64,000 bases of DNA, from NCBI RefSeq assembly GCF_003672135.1, contig NC_039506.1, positions 5,766,001-5,830,000 of the forward strand, written 5' to 3'. Shown here piece by piece: positions 36,001-49,100 of this stretch; position 1 is the first letter of the stretch; the number at the start of each line of letters is the position of its first letter. The translations under genes were made by a program, and so were the position numbers. A model generated the notes under the pieces. It ran no database searches and was not told the origin of the DNA. It worked only from the letters and a program-made list of their open reading frames with translations. The stretch is from Ooceraea biroi. Its lineage: Eukaryota; Arthropoda; Insecta; Hymenoptera; Formicidae.

Positions 36001-36718
36001 GGAAACTGGAACTCATTTAGTTTCTATATGAATAATATCCTCTTTGTATATTTATTTATCTATTATCTGAAAGTTGTTGAGAAGATTTTAAAATTAACTA
36101 TTCTATTTCTACTTCGAGAATATTTAATTTTAATATATTTTTCATGTTCACATTTGCTTTTAAACTTAATAATATTCCAAAATGCATTGGTATTCGTTTT
36201 GGTGTATCTTCCTCTTCTCTCTTTAATAATCGACAAACACATTAATTTAATTAATATTTGCACAAGAAGTGGAAATTATTGGAAGAACATTTCGTAGAAG
36301 GTACTTCTGAAATATTTTGTTAATTTTAAGGGTATTTCAATGAATTGCTCTTGTTAGTCAGGTTGATGAGAGATAATCGAGGCGCAAACCTTTTACTTGC
36401 TATCTCTTTAATGAATATTGGTAATTTAATTGCTTTGAAATTGTGGCTATTACAATCATGAGAATTATTCGCGAGGTGTATATAATGGTGATATTATCCT
36501 TTTAAATATTTACTCGGGTCAGGTCAATTAGTAGCTTGTACAATTCAGAAATCTATTTAGCGAAACTTCGTTAACCTAGCGCACGTAAATGGCGTAAATT
36601 GCAGATATCTGTTTGAGTTTCTGCAAATGATCGCATGCTCTTCGGTACATCCAAACTATTGACGAGTGCATAGCATGTACGAACGATGTTATGCAAACTA
36701 AACTAATCTGTAAATGCG
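33067..36718. other. Stretch without a supported gene
   Basis: Alternating AT-rich and moderately GC-rich sequence. The longest frame (35887-36297, 136 codons, hydrophobic and Ile/Leu/Phe-rich) has the composition expected from AT-rich DNA and no start context or splice support. The patch at 34600-34960 has overlapping ORFs only. Confidence 0.5.
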
Positions 36719-36722
36719 TATA

Positions 36723-37695
36723 CAGGGTGAGGCACCTAAAACAGCCCACCTGAATATCTCAGCTGTTATAGGTGATAAAAAAAATGTGTCAGACCAAACT
36801 TGCATGGTTTCGAGGGATACATAATTTGTTTTAAATAGTTTTTTATTAGGTGGACGCGTAGAAGTCATATGAAGGTCAACTTCGTTTTTTTAAATGGTAT
36901 GATGTTTTTTTACGTACCATCTAGTAGAGCGTTTGAAGATGCGCACATTGATCTACGGGTCAAAATCATTCAAGGTCACTGAAGGCCAACTGCAAGGGAA
37001 AATAATTTACTTTACATTGCCTAGAGTTCTCTGCTATTAAAAATACTGTAAACTCAGAAATGAAAAAGTTCTAGCCCTTAGAAATTTTTTCTTTTTCCGC
37101 GAAGTTCTGAGTTGTTGATATCTATATTTTTTATATTGCCTAGAGTTCTCTGCTATTGAAAATACCGTAAATTCAGAAATGAAAATTTCTCGAGTTCAAA
37201 ATTTTTTCTTCTCAGAGGAGTTCTGAGTTGATATAATTATTTTTTATATTGCCTAGAGTTCTCTGCTGTTGAAAATACCGTAAATTCAGAAATGAAAATT
37301 TCTCGAGTTCAAAATTTTTTCTTCTCAGAGGAGTTCTGAGTTGATGATATAATTATTTTTTATATTGCCTAGAGTTCTCTGCTATTGAAAATACCGTAAA
37401 CTTAGAAATGAAAAAGTTCTAGCACTTAGAAATTTTAGCCTTCAGTGACCTTGAATGATTTTGACCCATAGATCAATGTACGCATCTTCAAACGCTCTAC
37501 TAGATGGTACGTAAAAAAACATATCATACCAAAACGAAGTTGATCTTCATATGACCTTTATGCGTCCACCTAATAAAAAATGATTTAGAACAAATTATGT
37601 GTCCCTCGAAACCATGCAAGTTTGGTCTGACACATTTTTTTATCACCTATAACAGCTGAGATATTCAGGTGGCCTGTTTTAGGTGCCTCACCCTG
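36723..37695. mobile_element. TIR element, copy 2 (CAGGGTGAGG family)
   Basis: Same family as 10500-11338. Left arm 36723-36986 and right arm 37438-37695, identical termini, and TATA on each side (36719-36722 and 37696-37699). The internal array has about 3.5 units instead of 2.5. Two middle units carry a divergent block (AATTTCTCGAGTTCAAAATT) that is absent from copy 1. No ORF. Confidence 0.9.
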
Positions 37696-37699
37696 TATA

Positions 37700-38700
37700 G
37701 TACCGCAGAACATAAAGCTTTTAATGTTCGGATTTCGGATTATCATTTAATTCGTAATTCTTTTTTGTTAATACTCGTATGTATGTATCAAGTACGTAAA
37801 CTATTGCAATTATTTAGCATTGTTTAGCAAATGGTTAGCATTATTATAGGATAGCATTAATCTTGGTGATTAAAATTTATATCATATTTCTAAATAAAGA
37901 TGGATTGAATGTAAGAATTATTAAAAATTTTGCTATTTTATTGCACTTACGAAAGATCTCTTTTATATTCTATATTTCGTAACTTCAAAAATGTATATAA
38001 TTACAGCAATCTAGTTTGAAATTAACCAGTTAGTCTGTTATTTGAAAAAAGTCAAGACTTCGAGATAAACAATAAACAAATTTGCGCGGCGATGCATTAA
38101 ATTTCTTCAAAGATCAGAAGGCTATTGCGGCGACCGTAATAGCAATTACCATGATAGCAATTACATTACCATACCGAAAATGTTAACAAACAAGTCATTG
38201 GGATTGCCTTTATCTTGCTCTCACGGGCTCGTATCTTTTTATTACCTGCGCAACGAGACGTTATCTCACGGAACAGCGAACGTATCGACCATGTATATTG
38301 AAGTCAAAGTAAAAGAAAGAGATCCATACATACACTATTGTTTATCGAAGCAGACTTTGTATCGAGCTTGGCGATATCAGCAGGATGCAGGATAGGTACG
38401 CGAAAACACGTGCGCACGCGATAACATTGTTTTCACGTCACATTTAAAATCGCACGGACTTAGCGTTCGTCCGCGAACAAATTAGTACCTGAGTCACGAG
38501 TGAGTCACGTACCTTTCGATGGGTTACCCGTTGGCAAAAAAATCACGTACGCCGAGTTTCGTGTTCGCGCGAAATCTACGAGGATACCGTGGAACGTTTA
38601 AACGCGATCGCGCGGCTAACACGACAAACTCCTCCGTTCGTTTATCTTCCTCGTACACGTCGTGCAACGCGATTTTCGTCATTACGTGACGATCCTTGGC
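37700..38700. other. Stretch without a supported gene
   Basis: AT-rich, then a GC-richer patch at 38400-38700. Short ORFs only, none with a motif. Confidence 0.5.
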
Positions 38701-39262
38701 TACACTGAAAAAAATTCTAGGTAATCTTGTGAGGTGCATTTAGTAATATATTTTTTGAAAGACGTTGGTTATTATTACCAAATTTAATTATTAAAATAAA
38801 ATATTTGGTAATAACTATAAACATTAAAAAAAAGTAAATTTTGCATTTAGTTGAACCAACTAAATAATTTAGTACTTAATATCAAATAGTTTAGTGACAA
38901 TTAGCAAACAGTTTGATATTTAATACTAAATCATTTTAAAAGCATTGTTTGAATGGTTTGCTAACCGTTATAAAATTATTTTGTAATTATTACTCAATGT
39001 GGTAACTATTACCATGGTAGACAAATGATATACATGCAGCTTTAGTTTCGAGCAGCGTGCTGCGCAGCGGCCATTTCATCATTTGTCGTCCGAGACGAGA
39101 CGCGGTCTGATGGTCCCATATTCGGCTATATTTGTGATACATGTGTATAGATATCCAAGTGTTTTTTATATTCTATCACCGTTGACATGTTATTGTCGTG
39201 ATTTTACGTACTTTGAACAAATATTTACTTACTGTCCTTCAAAAGTCTTACATTTCTAAGAA

Positions 39263-39326
39263 ATGAGTGAAGTGGAAAATCTTCTGTTGATTTGGGGACT
39301 ACAAGGTCTCGGTGATGTACTGAAAG
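39263..39326 (+). CDS. First coding exon of unknown gene, left arm of palindrome
   Basis: ATG opens 21 codons plus one base (MSEVENLL..., with WGLQGLGDVLK) ending AAAG|GTATGT, a good donor. The LLLIWGLQGL pattern resembles the first helix of SAM-like domains or the N-termini of some transposon-linked proteins, a weak inference. Upstream (39020-39262) is a GC-richer promoter-like stretch. No second exon is seen before the sequence turns into the inverted arm. Confidence 0.5.
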
Positions 39327-39701
39327 GTATGTAGCTTATTATTTTTTTTCTCAAATGTATTTTATTCATTTTATTTCCAAACTCTATCATTGTCATGCTC
39401 ATGTGTTTTACTCATTTTTATATTTTTTCTTTAATGTGAAGTGATACGATATAATACATACTTTCTATAGTATGTGCGACGCACACAAGCTACGTACCGT
39501 GTCCGTGTAAGCACGGGACTTCAGACATTCGGATACGTAGGTTATGTGCGTCACACATACTATAGAGAGTACGTACTATATCGTATCACTTCACATTAAA
39601 GAAAAAATATAAAAATGAGTAAAACACATGAGCATGACAATGATAGAGTTTGGAAATAAAATGAATAAAATACATTTGAGAAAAAAAAATAAGCTACATA
39701 C

Positions 39702-39762
39702 CTCTCAGTACATCACTGAGACCTTGTAGTCCCCAAATCAACAGATTTTCCACTTCACTCAT
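39702..39762 (-). CDS. Mirror copy of the same first coding exon, right arm
   Basis: Inverted copy of the exon at 39263-39326. It lacks exactly one codon (CTT or CTG among the leucines) and has Gly-to-Ser and Lys-to-Arg changes, but keeps the ATG, the frame and the GTATGT donor (39696-39701). It is 20 codons plus one base. Confidence 0.5.
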
Positions 39763-40282
39763 TTTTTAGAAATGTAAGACTTTTGAAGGACAGTAAGTAA
39801 ATATTTGTTCAAAGTACGTAAAATCATGACAATAACACGTCAACGGTGATAGAATATAGAAAACACTTGGATATCTTGGTATTATTTATTAAATACTTTA
39901 ATAACTATTATTAAATAATTTAATGACTTTTATTAAATAATTTAATGACTTTTATTAAATAATTTGTTTCTATGTATCAAATCATTTCGTTATAATTATC
40001 AAAATAATTTTATAATATTTACCAAATAATTTCGTATTTATTAGGAAACGATCTGTTTATACTTATTAAATCATTCGATTACATTTATCATTACTTGGTA
40101 ATAATCATCCAACTTTGTCAGTATTAACCAAACCGTATCAAGTTTTGATACAATTATTTGTTAACATTAACAAAATTATTTTGTCATACTTACCTATACG
40201 TTTATTTAAAACTATTTCACCACAGCGCTTGGTTACCTTTACCAAGGTTGGATTATTAATACCAAGCCTTTTTTTCAGTGTA

Positions 40283-43017
40283 TCATGGTCCTCAATGAGG
40301 TCGAGAAAAAAAAGGTGTCTGATGTTTCAAGTTCCGAAGTGATCTTTTTTCTTTCGTTCTTTTCGTGCGAATGTCCACTTTGAGTTTACAAACAATAAAA
40401 TACAAGCAAATATTAATATTTATTTAATATTATTTTTATTAATGATTAATGACACTATAAGTCTTGAGTTATATCAGGAAACTTATATGTTAGATAATAT
40501 ACAAAAAGTATTTTTGTTATATAATAATTATAAATTTTATATTACTTTTATAAGTAATTTTATTTTTCAAAACTAGGAAAGGGATAATTTACAATGCTGT
40601 TTTATTTAACATGTATAAATCCCTAAACATGAATATACAGTACTACATTATACCGGAATACAAAATAAATTTAGATTTATAGCGTTGAGGGTAGCATATT
40701 GCACTATAAAGAATTTATTTTATTGCATTTCTCGAATAGACTCTCGACGAAGGCTGCTATTTGATTTAATATTGAACAGGTTGTCAATTATTAAAGTTTT
40801 ATTTCCCGGAAGTTCAATTTCTGATCTGTGGGGGGATTGCGAAATTTCTTTATTTTTCCGAGGAATGCTGATGAATAACGAATAATACGACGAGATTCGA
40901 TGTTTCAGGTAGAAAGCTCTAGGGAAAGCTAATAACATGGATAAAACAATAGTGAGGAGTTAAATTGAATGGCTTCGAGATATTGCACTTAATAATATTA
41001 TCACAGTGTTAAATGACAACTTATCGATTTTTTTTTATACTATTATTCCAAGTTTATAATAATGTACATTATAAAGTTTATAATAATGTAGCATGCAGAA
41101 TGCATTAATTTACGCATGTACACCCATAAAACACCAATACGTATCGTCAACTAACTTCTAGACATGCTACTTCTAGTTATACGTTGCATTTGTCTTTTTC
41201 TTATGTTGATCGAGAAAGGTAGGACTTAATTTAGTCTCTTGAAAGTTCAGCTGCCACCCTATCTCGTAGAGAAAAGTCTTAAAAATCACGTGTATACACT
41301 TCCATTAAGCTAATACTCCCGTCGCTCGCGGAAACCAATTCAGCGAAGCGTAACGACGTACCTGACTTTGATCGTTCGAACGCATGACGTTGCGATCCGC
41401 GCAACACCTTATATCGTGCTACATTATCGCTTCGGGCTTGCATAGACGCGGCGCGATGCGTTCAAGCACGGAGTAGCTCCACACCGAATTGCCGAGCTGA
41501 AGAAACAAGCCTCCGTTATTTTCGCGTGCACAGAACCTGAGTAAAGTGCTTGATTTTACGACAGCACGATCGGAAAATAACCGAGGATGATGCTTCTAAT
41601 TAGGTCCCTTAATTTCGCGGAAGGAGGAATGTCACGAATGTAAACGTCACGACACGCATCTTCCCAACTCCGATTTTCGACGAGAGTTCTAACAAGCGCG
41701 TTCCCGTGTGGGAACTTGTTTAGGGTTTAGAAAACGAGTCGCTGCGTACTTATAATGTACAAAACCGGCCTTGAATGAAAGCGTCGAACGTGTGTTCAAG
41801 AATAGCCTACTATCACATCGCTTTATCTCACGCGGGGAGACGAGCTGCAATTGCATAGGAATTGCAATGTATTTTACGTTCGATGCGGTTCGAGACGTTC
41901 TCACTTGCGTCATATCGGGCGGATTTTTAATCGACCCAACCATGTTTTTCGTGAGGTACTCCCTACGGCGCGCGGAATGCCACTGATGAGTTTTACGTCT
42001 TCCGCTGGGGAAGAGGAGGACATAGGGCTTCCCATAATCTGCATATCGGGTGTCTATCCGGCACGTGCGAAAAAGTTGAGACGACGGGGTGCGCACGTTC
42101 GCGACTTCACGCGTGCACTCTCACTTTATTCCGGACGGGAATCGCGTACGTGCCGGAAACTACGTATATCCGTGTCATGGTCTCGGCGGCGATCCATGAA
42201 TCGATATGAACGCCCGTAACGCATTATTATACAGGATGTGCGTAAAAAGAACGTTATGTAATTCCCCGATGAAATTCTGTATACCGCAGTGAAACTTATG
42301 GCGAAATAATTCTCAGTTGATTGACAGCGTCACGAATAATGTTATAATTTGTCAAAAGAAATGTATGATTTTTAAAGCTAGACTATTACTTTAATTCCAA
42401 CTACTTTAATTTCGCATGTAACTTTTTTACTTGATTATTATAGAGAAAGTCCGTATTCTGTTAAGACCTACATAAATTCATATTCTCCTATTTCTTTTTC
42501 TGGAAAAGTTTTTGAATTACAACTTAGGGAGATAGAAATAACGCTTATAGTTATCACGCATTTCTTTTATGCAATTTGTCGCATGCATGGATAATGTAAC
42601 GCACAATGCGATACAATTGCATGTCGTTCCACGAGTCGGTTTTATTTCCGCGTAAAGAAATATCGCAGTGCATTGCGATACTTGCACGACAGAGCACTCG
42701 CAATTGTCTGGTCGTCCCGTCAGAATGCATTCTTATTCCCCGTGAGAGGAACGGTCGATACATGAAACAAAACGAAATCCCGTTGGGTTTCTCGTCGAGA
42801 GGCTTCGACGCGAGCGTGCACGCGCATCGCAAGGCAGAAACCCGAAACCTTCGATCGATCCGCCGCTCGTCTCGATGCCTTGTTTAGAGTTTCCAGCGCA
42901 GTGGTAATTACCGGCGGGATCGCGAGATTGGCGAGAGACGGCTTCCTTCTCAAGCCCGTATCGGACTTTTGTCTGGAGCAGGTCGGTGCTGTGCAATAGC
43001 TAAAGCCAATCTTACGC
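40283..43017. other. Stretch without a supported gene
   Basis: AT-rich to 41250, then GC-richer at 41260-42230 and 42590-43010 with overlapping short ORFs on both strands and no motif. TATACAGGATGTG at 42228 resembles one end of a TIR element but has no partner. Confidence 0.45.
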
Positions 43018-43150
43018 TCGCCGAGGTAGACGATCGCCAAGGTAGATACTCACCGATGTAGATGTTCGCCAAGGTAGACACTTGTCGATGTAGACAATCG
43101 CCGAGATAGACGTTCGCCAATATAGACGCTCGTCGAAGTAGATCGCCGAG
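43018..43150. repeat. 16-bp degenerate minisatellite, about eight units
   Basis: Units follow the pattern TCGCCRAGGTAGACNN, for example TCGCCGAGGTAGACGA, TCGCCAAGGTAGATAC and TCACCGATGTAGATGT. The spacing is a constant 16 bp for most units and the last is shortened. Transition-type differences suggest an old array. Confidence 0.85.
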
Positions 43151-46100
43151 TTAACTCGTCAACACATTCACGTCCGACATCTAGAATCTCTAGAAAACTC
43201 TTCTATTAGATTGGATGGACATCATCAGACATTCGACACAGGATGAATTTTCTATTAATTTGTTTCTTGTAGTACTTTCAGTATACAGTGCATATAGAGT
43301 ATCTCTAGTATTCTTTGATGGACGAAATATCAATTGTGTAAAAATATAACTACATATATAAGTTGTGATTTTATTTAAAACAGTTGTTTAAGACTTAGCG
43401 GATTCTTTATTTTTAGATGCAACTTTTATAAAATGTCGTATAGTTTCTTAATACTCTTCCTAAGTTTTCTTTATTTCTTGGCTCTTTGTTTCGATTACAG
43501 AAGTGAATTTGGACAGCGCGCTTCTTCGCCAATAAAGTTCTTCGAATTCCAATTAAGATAGACGTCATTCCAATTAAAATAAACGCACAAATGTGCGAAA
43601 AATTCAAATCAGGTTTTTATTAATCCAACAATAAGTTACTGTGCTTATCCAATTTTTTTAATTCCATCTAAATCGATGTTAATCTGATTTAATCGATTTA
43701 GCTTAATTAAATGCATCAACTTTGCATCTATTTTAATCCGATGTAACTACTGGGCAGCTTACGTGTGTTAGAAATGAAACGCAAAGTATGAAAATATTGA
43801 ACATATTGAGGCTATGTTTATAAAACGAAGCTCTCTTCGCGGACCATTTTTCCCATATAGTTAAAGTATCTCTGGCGTCGGCGAACAGGCAGATTAGGGG
43901 GTTCGCGGCTACCCATCCAGTGTGCTTTCGGCGAGATCAATCGCGCGAAGGATTTCTTGCTCTTCGCGATTCTTTTTTAGTTTCGCTAGTCTTTTCTGTG
44001 CTTCGTTCGAGTCTACCTGGAACTTCTTACGCGCGCGAATCCGCAGACCGTGGGCAGACCGCGTCAAAGCTACGTGTGTTAGCCGACAAACCGACTTGTT
44101 GCGGCTCACTTCGTTGTGACACCTCGTGTTCCAACAAACCGCAACGACAAGTCAATTAAGGGTCCTCAATACCCACGTCAACTGTCTGGAGTAGTGACGT
44201 TAGAATCGAGGCTGATGCAAGAAAACTAATAGCACTCTTCAAATGAAGTCCGTTCATTTCGAAAAACTGATGAACCTTTCATGCTCACAAGTCTGCTCAC
44301 GAAGTTGTGGCAAAATAAAAAAAGAGACCAACCCTCGAATTAATCTTGGCAGAATCGTGAGAATAGTGAGTATAGCTCGAGCCCTCCAATTTCCGGTTCA
44401 CCACTAGTCTGTATTTTGAATAATGCTATACAAAACACATTCTTTTAAGTTTGATGGAAACCTGACCACCAATTTTCGTTTAATGCGTTAACAAACAGAA
44501 ATATTTTCTATTTTATACGCATAAATGATTTTGCTGTATGCAATATTCACTGTTTTTTTTCTGTATCGCGCAGTTTCAACCAGATTTATAACGAGTTTGA
44601 CACGAATTCATGTGAAAATTGCTGTTGCGAATCAGTGAAGCGGCTTTTCAATTAGATGAAACTAATTATACACTTGTCAAGGCTTTCAAAAGTTCAAATC
44701 GGTTGTCGCTCAAAATATTTTCACAATGAATTACGGTAAATGATCAATTATTAGATTATTCAGCTGTTATCACTTTTTGTTAAGCTTATTTTCGTATTTT
44801 TACGTCACAGCAACGATTCTCAAACTCTTACAAACTCTAGGAAGAAATATATGTAATTATTGTGCGATATATTTTAGAATATAAATAATACATAATTATT
44901 TATATATTTTGGATCTTAACTGTTTTAAGGAATTTGACTGTCGATCTTTGGAGGATATTGTTTTCACATATTTTGTTCAACTGATAGCATGAGACTAAAT
45001 TGGCTAAAATTAGCATGAAGTACATGCATTGTTTTCGTTTTAAGTAATAAAAGGTTGAAGATGTGATTTCATCGTGGGAATCAGTCTTTCGAATGACTTC
45101 AGCGACATTGATATACAGATCTCGTGCGAATTATGATCTATCTGTTGACTCGTATTTTTTATTCAATCTGTCTTCTCTGTATATTAAATTACGCATTCTT
45201 AAGAGAACCGAGGACAGTTATTTCACACTCAAACTTATCTCTCCGTTTCCCACAGTATTGAATTTCGTGAAATTTTGTGAAAAAGACTTTGAAAGGGAAG
45301 TACGAGAATCGACGTCAACGTGGTTGCAGATCGTGATGAAGGTGGTCTTGCAACAAAGTGGTCAAGCGTAGCCATGATTTTCTCCGGCAAAAGCTAACGA
45401 CGGCCGTGAGTTAATTGGTATCCGAAAAGCGTCAAAGACACGCAACCTCGCGGCAGCGTTAACGCAGAATCGCGCTGGAATATTTTGCCGCTCGCACGCG
45501 ATTCGGTGCGGTTCAGACCCTTCGTATTCGAAACCCTCGTTGCTGCTGTGAACCGTGAATCTTTCGCACGCTCCTGGCACCGCTGCGCTGTTTCTTCTTT
45601 TCGTGTCTCTGCCTCTCGTGTCTCTCCCGCGAATAATCACGAAAACAACGCGCGTGATCGACGTCCCAGCGACCAGCAGAAAGCATGGCAGGAAGAAAAC
45701 GAAAGAGCAGATACCGCCCCCCCCCCCCCCGCCCCGAAGGCACTTGTTGCTTCTCTGGTCCCTCTACTTCTTCCTCTCGTTTCCTCTTTCTTCGTACACT
45801 CCGCCGTCCGTCCGTCGTCGTTTTAAATGAAAGAATTTTGCGGAAATCATCTACAATTTAAATACATAGGTTCTCCATACGTGTATTCACATATCCGCGC
45901 GTACTCCTTCGTACCTTCTCTTTCTCTTCCTCTTCAGCTGCGCCCTGCCTCGTTTATGCACGCATAAAATCTGATGCAAATTTATTCATGCGTTGTCTAT
46001 TAGATTGGTGTAAGAATTTCTCCGCAGTTTCTAGCAGCGCGTAGAAATATCTCCCGATATTACTAGATAGTGAACTTTTGTTTTTGACTGATACAGATCG

Positions 46101-49100
46101 ATTTACACTTGCCATAACTTACCTTATTAATATGTAATTAAATATCATAAAAAAGATGAAATTCTTAAAACATATTATTTTTGAACAGAGATAATTATAT
46201 TTCTTCAAAGTAAATAATCATAACGTGGATAAATTTATTCAATTATTTTTAAATGTGTAAGCAAGAAATTTTATTTTCGATGTATGATTATCCATCGAAA
46301 GAATGGAACGATTGAAACACCTAAATACGCCAGTGAAATTGGCTTTCAACCTTTCACAAGCGGTAGAAAAAAAGGAGAACTGCTATACTTCTATACATGA
46401 ACGAGTCTCTCGGTTTGCATTCGATCGATCACCCCGTTTCTAGCAAGAAAATAACACTGTCCGTGGACTGTCAGTAGAAATGATAAGTCGGTCGGCTGAA
46501 CGTGAATTGCGTGCAAATACATAATAAATAAGTTATTTAAAAAAGAGATTTGATATTTTATAATCATAGTGATATTGTGCATAAAATGCACAATGCATTT
46601 CAAAATGCATGTCAAAATAAATTTTACAAATACTTAAGCTGTTAATATGAATAAGGTGATATAAGATAGCAGAAGTAGAATTCAGTATAAGAAACTTAGA
46701 AATTATTTTCGTACGCGAAAAATATAATTTATTATTTTCTGTGAGATATTATATCTCACATTTAATCTTCTGATCGTTTATCACCTCGAAATCAAAAAAT
46801 AAATTTTCTTATTGAAGTACGATAAAATATTTAAAAAATAATTCGTCATAATTTTATATGAAAGGTTTTTATATGAAACGACCACTAACGGCGCTTTTGC
46901 ACGCCATTTCTGTTATTGCCAACGAAATTGCACGACTCAGAGCTCGCGCATTAAGATTTGCCACTCATTAAAGACGTCACGTCGCGAAATTCTCTTTTCT
47001 CATTATCCACGTATGAAACTCGTCTTCCGTATAGTCTCCGGCGGATCGTATTGCGAGAAAACAACAGGAGCAATAGGATCCCGTTGTTGCTGGTCGACGA
47101 AGTCGAAGGTCGATCTTAATGAGGACCCGTGGCTGTAGTGCACGTAAAAGTGATATACAGCCAAGAGGAATTGCTTTTAATTGCTCTTCGGCGGCTGTTA
47201 CCGCGTCGCCTTCTCCTTCTACTTCTTCGGGCTTTATTTTCGATCCTTCCCACCGTTCTCTCTCCGCCAATTAAATCCTCATCGAAATTCATCTCCAAGG
47301 AAAAAAAGGGAGAATTATCTTCCGCATTTGTATACAGGATGTCCTTGCAGCTGCACATTTCGTGATAAGTTTGAATAAGTTCGATTTTTCTTTAAGTCGT
47401 ATTTTATATCCAGTTATTATTCATTATAAATATTTCATTTCCAATATTAGACATTAGATATTTATTAAACAATAAATAAATATTCATTCTCATTCATATG
47501 ATAAATGTGTTTTAGGATTGTATAAGAAAAGGATAAAAACGGTTTTGTTACTTACTAGCGATAGCTAGTTATATAGATAGCCATTAATTTCATTATTAAT
47601 TAAATACATTAATGGACGTTCATCCCCTACTACCAAACATCTTGTAATCTGTATTGATTCTCTTGTTAAATAATTCAGTTGCAAGTGCACATACACTTCG
47701 CCATTGACGTAAATCCGAGTTCCAGTAACCGTTTACACGTTGTTATGGATTAATTTATTATCTTTCATTTCATGTTCTGCGAACCACTGTTCTTCTTTAA
47801 TTCTGCATTTATATTTTTTATTTATATTTTTTAGTTTATTAGTTAATCTCAAAACACTGAAGTGATCAATACGGCACATTTCTGTTTTCCTGTGTTTAAA
47901 ATGAGTTTTCTATTTGCCGAGCTTTGTTCTGCAAAGAGATTGCAAAAGACTTTGAGAACGAGAAAAAAACAGAGAAAAAGAATACCAGACAATCGCATAT
48001 GTAACGTATACGAGGGTGTATATCCCTTGAAACTGTCTATTTATCTTCCTGAACAAATACCATGTTACGAACTTTGCATTGTTCCACAACGCGATAGAGA
48101 TGCGTTTGTACCGCACGACTTTCCACTTCCTTCTCGTTACAACAGAGTCTCTACATGATTCGCGCTTATTTTTTGCATCTCCTTGTGCTTCCCTTGTTTT
48201 TTTCTTGGTTCGAATTGACGGGACACGAGCGTGTCAATCGATTATCGCACTCGCAACGATGACTATGCAGGTGTCGTGATTGATCAAAGCTGTGCAGGAT
48301 GCATCGGTCGAGTAAGAAGTTCGCAACGAGCGGTACTGTGGTGTCTTGTGATGTAATATTTTTACGTTGTCGCGTTCAATTGCCTGTCGACGGAGACAGG
48401 AAGGAGAGATTTTTTCAGAACCACTGCTTAAAAAAAATGGAAGTGAATCTATGCGAGCCCTTTTAATAGGTAACTATACGCTGCAGAAAGGGCTGCAGTA
48501 TCACATCCTAGTTTGCTCACCTTTTAATAACACTGTTTTAAAGTATCATGAAACAATGTTATCTGCGTAATACTGCATGCAGTTTTAAACGATTCACGCA
48601 CTGATACATTAAATGCCAAATTCTCCAAAGTAGGAAAAAAACTGAATAACATTAAACATAAAAGTAAAACATGCAAATTGAATGGTTATAAATCCTTTTT
48701 GTTAAAATGTTTATGAACACCATCTTTGCATGTGCGAACGAATTAATTTATATTTTACAAAATGTATATTGAAATCATATTATTGCGTAAAGTTTTCGAT
48801 AAAATTATTCATATTATAAAGTAAATGAGAAATATTAGCTTTCAAGCGTATGAAAAACGGTACCATTACATCGGTATTGATCTTCGCCGCATTTGGCACG
48901 ATTTTATGGCGAAAGTAGAGGAGTTTGTGCGAACGCGAAAGAGAGAACTCGCTCGGTTCTGGAAAACTTCCATTTACCCCGAGGATAGAAAACTCCAGCA
49001 TGCAATGCTAAGGCTTCGTTTTACTGCGAGAAGTATGCAATGAGCCGCGACAGATAAAGGGGGAAAGCGGAAGAAGTGGTTGACGAAAAGAATGTGAAAG

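Larger units (their letters stand above)
39149..39875. repeat. 727-bp palindrome (long inverted repeat)
   Basis: Sequence from AGATATCCAAGTG (39149) is repeated inverted to CACTTGGATATCT (ending 39875). Arms are about 340 bp, nearly identical, with a centre near 39505-39530. Arm differences are scattered substitutions and a few small indels. Each arm contains a short coding exon with a donor, listed separately. A transcript across it would fold into a long double-stranded hairpin. Confidence 0.9.
38703..40280. mobile_element. TA-flanked element with CACTGAAAAAAA ends
   Basis: Ends CACTGAAAAAAA (38703-38714) and TTTTTTTCAGTG (40269-40280) are inverted, and TA stands outside both (38701-38702 and 40281-40282). 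The outer interior is AT-rich with many related words such as TATTAAATAATTTAATGACT (tandem at about 39890-39960) and TTGGTAATAA near both ends. No transposase is visible. TA duplication fits Tc1/mariner-type elements but the TIRs are short. A distinct sequence with its own structure (about 39013-39880) appears to be inserted inside. Confidence 0.65.

Noticed and set aside
35887..36297. 136-codon hydrophobic ORF
   Set aside because: Ile/Leu/Phe/Tyr-rich composition follows from AT-rich DNA. No splice sites, motif or start context.
42228..42245. TATACAGGATGTG, like one end of a TIR element (a similar word is at 47334)
   Set aside because: No inverted partner nearby at either place.
43909..44109. 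Minus-strand frame ending in a charged helix
   Set aside because: Looks somewhat protein-like but has no motif, splice site or neighbour to support it. Noted only within the region entry.
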